10,222 nt of DNA from Candidatus Wolframiiraptor sp. (lineage in GTDB: Archaea > Thermoproteota > Nitrososphaeria_A > Caldarchaeales > Wolframiiraptoraceae), in assembly GCA_003660635.1 (NCBI GenBank), contig QMUP01000016.1:1-10222 (forward strand). Direction: 5' to 3'. The notes below the pieces were generated by a model. That model ran no database searches. It saw nothing but the letters and a program-made list of their open reading frames with translations, and was not told where the DNA came from. The translations under genes and the position numbers were made by a program. Numbering within the stretch: the first letter of the stretch is position 1; every line of letters begins with the position of its first letter. This document shows positions 6,721 through 10,222 of this stretch, piece after piece.

Positions 6721-8604
6721 ATGAAAAGGAATAATGAAGCTATTTCGAAGACCATACTTGCTGCCGCTATTCTCATAGTCGTGGTACTGATCATCGCAGG
6801 AGTTGCGGTATATTTCACAACCATGGCCCCCGCTAAACCGACAACCATAACTACGGTGATCACCACTGTCCAAGAAGTCACAAAGACTGCTACAGTAAGT
6901 GGTACGCCTAGCACGCAAGTAGTCACTGTCACGACCACCTCGGTCGCGACCTCGACAGTCGTGCAGACACCTACTGCTACGACCACCAAGAAACCAGATA
7001 CGCTGTATATTTCAGCCTTAGGAGCCCACTGGGCGCAGATTATGTTTGGTCCCGACCCGCACTTTGATGGGCCGAAATGTGAGTTAATCCCGCTAGTTTA
7101 CGAGATGCTCTTCGCCTTCGATCCAGAGGCTTTGAAGGAAGGAAAATACAAGGTCATACCTTGGCTGGCAGAGAGCTATGAGGTATCTGAGGACGGCCTA
7201 GTTTATACCATAAAATTGAGGAAGGGAATAAAGTTCCATACTGGTAACGAAATGACCGCAGACGATGTGGTTTACTCTATATGGAGAACCGCGATCGCCG
7301 ATTGGACCCCGATAGCGCCATACCTGATTGAGCCGAAACCGCATTTCCTCGGAAAGGCGATTAAAGACGTTAAGAAGGTGGATGATTACACCGTACAGAT
7401 AATACTGAGCACACCTGACCCATGGCTCCCCGAAGAACTCACGAGCACGTTCTTCGCGGTAATAGACAGCAAAGCGGTCCAAGAGCACACCAAAGAGCTG
7501 GCCGAGTATGATAATCACCCAGACTGGGGATACACATGGTTATACAAGGAGGCAGGCGACGCCGGAACCGGGCCATATAAGATAAAGGAGTGGAGATTTA
7601 CCGAGAGATACGAACTAGAGAGGTTTGACGATTATTGGGGTGGACCACCTGAATTGAACCTACCGAAGCCAGAATTCAAGTACGTCGTGTATATACCGGT
7701 TAATGAAGAAGCTGACGCGAGGCTAAAGCTTGTAAAGGGAGACTTACACATTGTTACCGACTTCCTCGCCGAGACCATGCCCGCCCTCGAGAGGACTCCG
7801 GGAGTAAAGACTTTCATGGGGCCGTATCCATTCGGAATGACCCTATGGATGCATACGGTCAAAGGTCCGCTGAAAGACTGGAGGGTTAGGAAGGCCATAA
7901 AGATGGCGATCAACTATACGGCTATCGAGGAACTCACCCATGAAGGAGCTTACATCGCGCAGGGACTTTTCATGGCCGGAATGGAGGGATGGGAGAAGAA
8001 TGCCAGATACTTCCCAGGAGCCCAATACGATGAGGCCAACGAGCTCCTCGACGAGGCAGGGTATCCTGTCCAAGAAGATGGCTGGCGCTTCCACATCAAG
8101 CTGCTAATCAGACCAAGTCCTCGATGGGGATTGGACTTCACGAGCCTCGCCCTCCAAGTCAAGAGCGACCTAGCGAAGATAAAGATCGACGTTACACCGG
8201 TAGTCCTCCACGTCTCTGAATACTACGCGCACGTCTGGAACCCAGAAGAGGAAATGATGTGGATCCAGCCATGGGACTCCAGAATACCGTCCTCACCGAT
8301 ACAGATGATTCAAGCATGGGTCGCGCCTAATCCATTATGGTGGTTCGGATTCAACGAGACCACGCAGCCGCCTGAAATCATAGAGCACCTCAGAGATCTA
8401 TACGATCAGGCGCTCCATGAAAAGGATCCGCAGAAGAGGATCGAACTATTACAAGACCTAGAAGCATACTGGCTTGAATACGGCCCACACGTTAACCTCG
8501 CGAATGCCAAGACCCACATCGGATACAGAGAAGAACTAGAGGGATTCTTCTGGTCGACGACGAGCTTGTTCCCGTCGATATTCTACCTACATTGGACAGG
8601 CTAA
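6721..8604 (+). CDS. ABC transporter solute-binding protein, family 5 (peptide/oligosaccharide type), membrane-anchored
   Basis: It captures a ligand outside the cell and hands it to an ABC importer. Residues 11-33 form a hydrophobic segment after a positively charged start (K2, R3, K10), acting as signal anchor; there is no lipobox cysteine. Residues 41-90 form a stalk with 22 Thr in 50 residues, likely O-glycosylated as in other archaeal binding proteins. The SBP_bac_5 domain follows from about 92 to the end, with LRKGIKFHTGNEMTADDVVYS (split as LRKGIKFH at 166-173 and MTADDVVYS at 178-186), GTGPYKIKEW (282-291) and FDDYWGG (302-308). At 627 residues it is slightly long because of the stalk. 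Family 5 proteins bind di- or oligopeptides, but archaeal members also bind sugars, so the ligand is open. Two ATPase genes follow; no permease is next to it. Confidence 0.92.
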   Translation: MKRNNEAISKTILAAAILIVVVLIIAGVAVYFTTMAPAKPTTITTVITTVQEVTKTATVSGTPSTQVVTVTTTSVATSTVVQTPTATTTKKPDTLYISALGAHWAQIMFGPDPHFDGPKCELIPLVYEMLFAFDPEALKEGKYKVIPWLAESYEVSEDGLVYTIKLRKGIKFHTGNEMTADDVVYSIWRTAIADWTPIAPYLIEPKPHFLGKAIKDVKKVDDYTVQIILSTPDPWLPEELTSTFFAVIDSKAVQEHTKELAEYDNHPDWGYTWLYKEAGDAGTGPYKIKEWRFTERYELERFDDYWGGPPELNLPKPEFKYVVYIPVNEEADARLKLVKGDLHIVTDFLAETMPALERTPGVKTFMGPYPFGMTLWMHTVKGPLKDWRVRKAIKMAINYTAIEELTHEGAYIAQGLFMAGMEGWEKNARYFPGAQYDEANELLDEAGYPVQEDGWRFHIKLLIRPSPRWGLDFTSLALQVKSDLAKIKIDVTPVVLHVSEYYAHVWNPEEEMMWIQPWDSRIPSSPIQMIQAWVAPNPLWWFGFNETTQPPEIIEHLRDLYDQALHEKDPQKRIELLQDLEAYWLEYGPHVNLANAKTHIGYREELEGFFWSTTSLFPSIFYLHWTG

Positions 8605-8635
8605 TACACCATAATTTCCGAATTAATTAACTATC

Positions 8636-8647
8636 TATTTTTTCTTT
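8636..8647 (+). terminator. T-run terminator after the binding-protein gene
   Basis: A run of six T (8638-8643) followed by C and three T lies about 35 bases after the TAA. It is the strongest T-tract in the window and precedes a new TATA box, so the binding-protein transcript probably ends here in part or fully. Confidence 0.5.
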
Positions 8648-8659
8648 AACAGTAACTTC

Positions 8660-8665
8660 TTATAT
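8660..8665 (+). promoter_or_regulatory. TATA box for the transporter ATPase genes
   Basis: TTATAT is centred about 30 bases before the ATG at 8692. No SD lies between them, again pointing to a nearly leaderless transcript. Together with the upstream T-run it suggests separate transcription from the binding protein. Confidence 0.45.
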
Positions 8666-8691
8666 GGGTTGCTATCTTTTTTCCCTAGAAA

Positions 8692-9663
8692 ATGAAAAAA
8701 GATACAATACTTGCTGTGAAAGATCTTTACGTCAATTATTACACTTACGCAGGCGTGGTCCACGCGCTAAACGGCGTCTCTCTAGAAATTTACAAAGGAG
8801 AAACCATGGGACTCGTCGGAGAAACGGGTTGTGGAAAATCGACGTTGGGACACGCCATCGGGGGATTGCTTCCAAATAATGCGAGAATTACCGGAGGGAG
8901 TATCACGCTTGATGGAGAAGAACTCGTCGGCAGATCTCCGGAGGAAATGAGAATAATAAGAAGAGATAAACTCGCCTATATTTTCCAGAACCCAGCCGCA
9001 GCCTTAAACCCCGTAATGAAGGTTGGGGACCAAATAATTGAGGCGATAATGGTGAAAGAAAATATAAGCAAAAAAGAGGCGAGGGAACGAGCTTTAGAAC
9101 TTCTAAAGAAGCTTGGAATTCCAGAGCCTGAGAAATTTTACAAGAGCTACCCACATGAGCTGAGCGGGGGGATGAGGCAGAGAGTGATGATCGCAATAGC
9201 CTTGGCTAAGCGCCCCATCCTGGTAATCGCGGACGAACCCACCTCAAATCTAGATGTCACTATTCAAGCACAAATCCTCGAACTCATGGAGAACCTGAAG
9301 AAACAGTTTCATCAAACAACCATCCTAATTACCCACGATCTGGGAGTCGTAGCTCAAACATGCGACAGAGTTACCGTAATGTATGCGGGCACAATAGTAG
9401 AGGTAGGTAGCATATATCAAGTCTTTAAGAACCCAAGCCACCCCTACACGCAAGGACTATTAAGGGTCGTTAAGTTTAGTGAAACTAGAAGCAAGCTACC
9501 CACAATTCCCGGAACAGTCCCCAATCTCATAAACCCACCTTCGGGATGCATCTTTCATCCAAGATGCAAATATGCGAAGGCGATTTGTAAGAAAATGAAA
9601 CCAGAGTTAAAGGAAATCGAAAATGGTCATTTTGTTGCATGTCATTTATATGATAACGTTTAG
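8692..9663 (+). CDS. Peptide-type ABC transporter ATP-binding protein, DppD/OppD family
   Basis: A cytoplasmic ATPase subunit that powers the importer as a heterodimer with the next gene product. In 323 residues it shows Walker A GETGCGKST (43-51), Q-loop Q99 in FQNP, signature LSGGMRQ (157-163), Walker B ILVIADE with catalytic E182, D-loop SNLD (185-188) and switch H215. The C-terminal oligopeptide-transporter extension follows the nucleotide-binding domain, with HPYTQGLL at 250-257 and four cysteines C286, C292, C299 and C317. This Cys pattern is usual for DppD/OppD, where a [4Fe-4S] cluster has been reported. Length is normal. It starts at ATG 8692 behind its own TATA box; its TAG stop overlaps the SD of the following gene. 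Substrate cannot be told from the ATPase. Confidence 0.95.
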   Translation: MKKDTILAVKDLYVNYYTYAGVVHALNGVSLEIYKGETMGLVGETGCGKSTLGHAIGGLLPNNARITGGSITLDGEELVGRSPEEMRIIRRDKLAYIFQNPAAALNPVMKVGDQIIEAIMVKENISKKEARERALELLKKLGIPEPEKFYKSYPHELSGGMRQRVMIAIALAKRPILVIADEPTSNLDVTIQAQILELMENLKKQFHQTTILITHDLGVVAQTCDRVTVMYAGTIVEVGSIYQVFKNPSHPYTQGLLRVVKFSETRSKLPTIPGTVPNLINPPSGCIFHPRCKYAKAICKKMKPELKEIENGHFVACHLYDNV

Positions 9664-9672
9664 GAGGGGATG
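9663..9672 (+). promoter_or_regulatory. Shine-Dalgarno site for the second ATPase
   Basis: GGAGGGGATG matches the ideal GGAGGTGATC in eight of ten bases and begins on the last base of the preceding stop codon. It lies 7 bases before ATG 9680. The ATG inside the site at 9670 opens only an 11-codon frame, so 9680 is the real start. Confidence 0.75.
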
Positions 9673-9679
9673 ACGGACA

Positions 9680-10222
9680 ATGGAGCCACTCATCCGCGTG
9701 AATAAATTGAGGAAATATTTCCCGATTAGAACAGGATTTCTGAAAAAGCCGCTCTACGTGCACGCTGTTGACGACGTATCTTTCGAAATAGGGAAAGGAG
9801 AAATAATGGCGCTGGTTGGGGAGAGCGGAAGCGGAAAAACCACCGTAGGACGGTGTATCCTAAAGATAATTGAGCCGACGTCCGGAGAGATCCTGTTTAA
9901 CGGCGTCGACATTACAAAACTCAAGCCACGGGAATTCAAATCCATAAGACCAAAACTGCAGGCTGTATTTCAGGATCCTTATTTATCGCTGAACCCGAGA
10001 AAAACCATAGGAAATATAATCGCGGATCCCTTCAAAATTCATACAAAACTGTCAGAAGAAGAAATCATGAATAAGGTTATACGGCTTCTAGAAGACGTGG
10101 GATTGAGCGAGGATTTCGTTCATAGATATCCGCATGAACTCAGTGGAGGACAACTTCAAAGAGTAGCGATTGCCCGGGCAATAGCCTTAGATCCTGAATT
10201 TCTCTTTCTCGACGAACCAACC
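9680..10222 (+). CDS. Peptide-type ABC transporter ATP-binding protein, DppF/OppF family (3' end beyond window)
   Basis: The second ATPase subunit of the importer, partner of the DppD-type protein. The visible 181 codons give MEPLIRVNKLRKYFPI at the start, Walker A GESGSGKT (47-54), Q98 in FQDPYLSLNP, signature LSGGQLQR (154-161) and Walker B FLFLDEPT (174-181), ending exactly at the window edge. The long insertion before the first strand (RTGFLKKPLY, 17-26) is typical of DppF. Family members are about 320-330 residues, so roughly 140-150 are missing, including the H-loop and the C-terminal oligopeptide extension. A 16-base spacer and shared SD make it cotranscribed with the first ATPase. The frame is closed upstream by TGA at 9671-9673. 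Confidence 0.94.
   Translation, partial: MEPLIRVNKLRKYFPIRTGFLKKPLYVHAVDDVSFEIGKGEIMALVGESGSGKTTVGRCILKIIEPTSGEILFNGVDITKLKPREFKSIRPKLQAVFQDPYLSLNPRKTIGNIIADPFKIHTKLSEEEIMNKVIRLLEDVGLSEDFVHRYPHELSGGQLQRVAIARAIALDPEFLFLDEPT

Noticed and set aside
6603..6989. Minus-strand open frame with a Val-rich translation
   Set aside because: It is the antisense image of the Thr-rich stalk and anchor codons of the binding protein, and it runs across that gene's promoter. No family motif is visible.
8903..9196. Minus-strand open frame inside the first ATPase gene
   Set aside because: It is a shadow of a highly conserved ABC ATPase and has a low-complexity Leu/Ser-rich translation.
9670..9705. ATG at 9670 as start of the second ATPase
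   Set aside because: It is out of frame with the ATPase and reaches a stop after 11 codons. The frame of ATG 9680 carries all the motifs.
1..10222. CRISPR array, insertion sequence, integrase or attachment site
   Set aside because: No spaced direct repeats, terminal inverted repeats, transposase motifs or tRNA fragments were seen. All genes look intact and similar in style.

Overview
The window looks like archaeal chromosome, most likely from a thermophilic, anaerobic lineage of the Thermoproteota/TACK side. This is inferred from gene content and signals, not from a phylogeny. The evidence is an archaeal-type NMN adenylyltransferase, an aldehyde:ferredoxin oxidoreductase (AOR) with a partner polyferredoxin, TATA-like boxes about 27-32 bases before several start codons with no Shine-Dalgarno (SD) site between, strong SD sites only inside operons, and a solute-binding protein with an N-terminal membrane anchor followed by a Thr-rich stalk.

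Layout. At 1-404 (minus) lies the 5' part of nadM, cut by the window edge. Divergent from it is a class V PLP aminotransferase (566-1723, plus). Convergent with that is a two-gene minus-strand operon: a 16-cysteine ferredoxin (3665-4192) followed one base later by the AOR (1789-3663). Divergent from the operon is an M20 metallopeptidase/deacylase (4321-5466, plus), which meets a five-Asp-box sialidase-fold protein (5476-6597, minus) tail to tail with 9 bases between. Divergent again, the right end is a peptide/oligosaccharide-type ABC transporter reading plus: binding protein (6721-8604), first ATPase (8692-9663) and the start of the second ATPase (9680 to the edge). No permease gene lies between the binding protein and the ATPases. 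No intergenic stretch exceeds about 160 bases. I see no tRNA, rRNA, CRISPR, insertion sequence or integration site.

How the genes may work together (inference): the set fits peptide or amino-acid use. The transporter would import oligopeptides, the M20 enzyme would release amino acids, the aminotransferase would make 2-oxo acids, and the AOR would oxidise aldehydes derived from them and pass electrons to the polyferredoxin. The sialidase-fold protein and the family-5 binding protein also allow a glycan reading. No gene here fixes the substrate.

I do not see a clearly new system. The points most worth a second look are an Asp in place of the first cluster cysteine in the AOR, two clean inverted repeats in promoter regions, the sialidase-fold protein lacking the usual RIP arginine and an export signal, and the split layout of the transporter operon.
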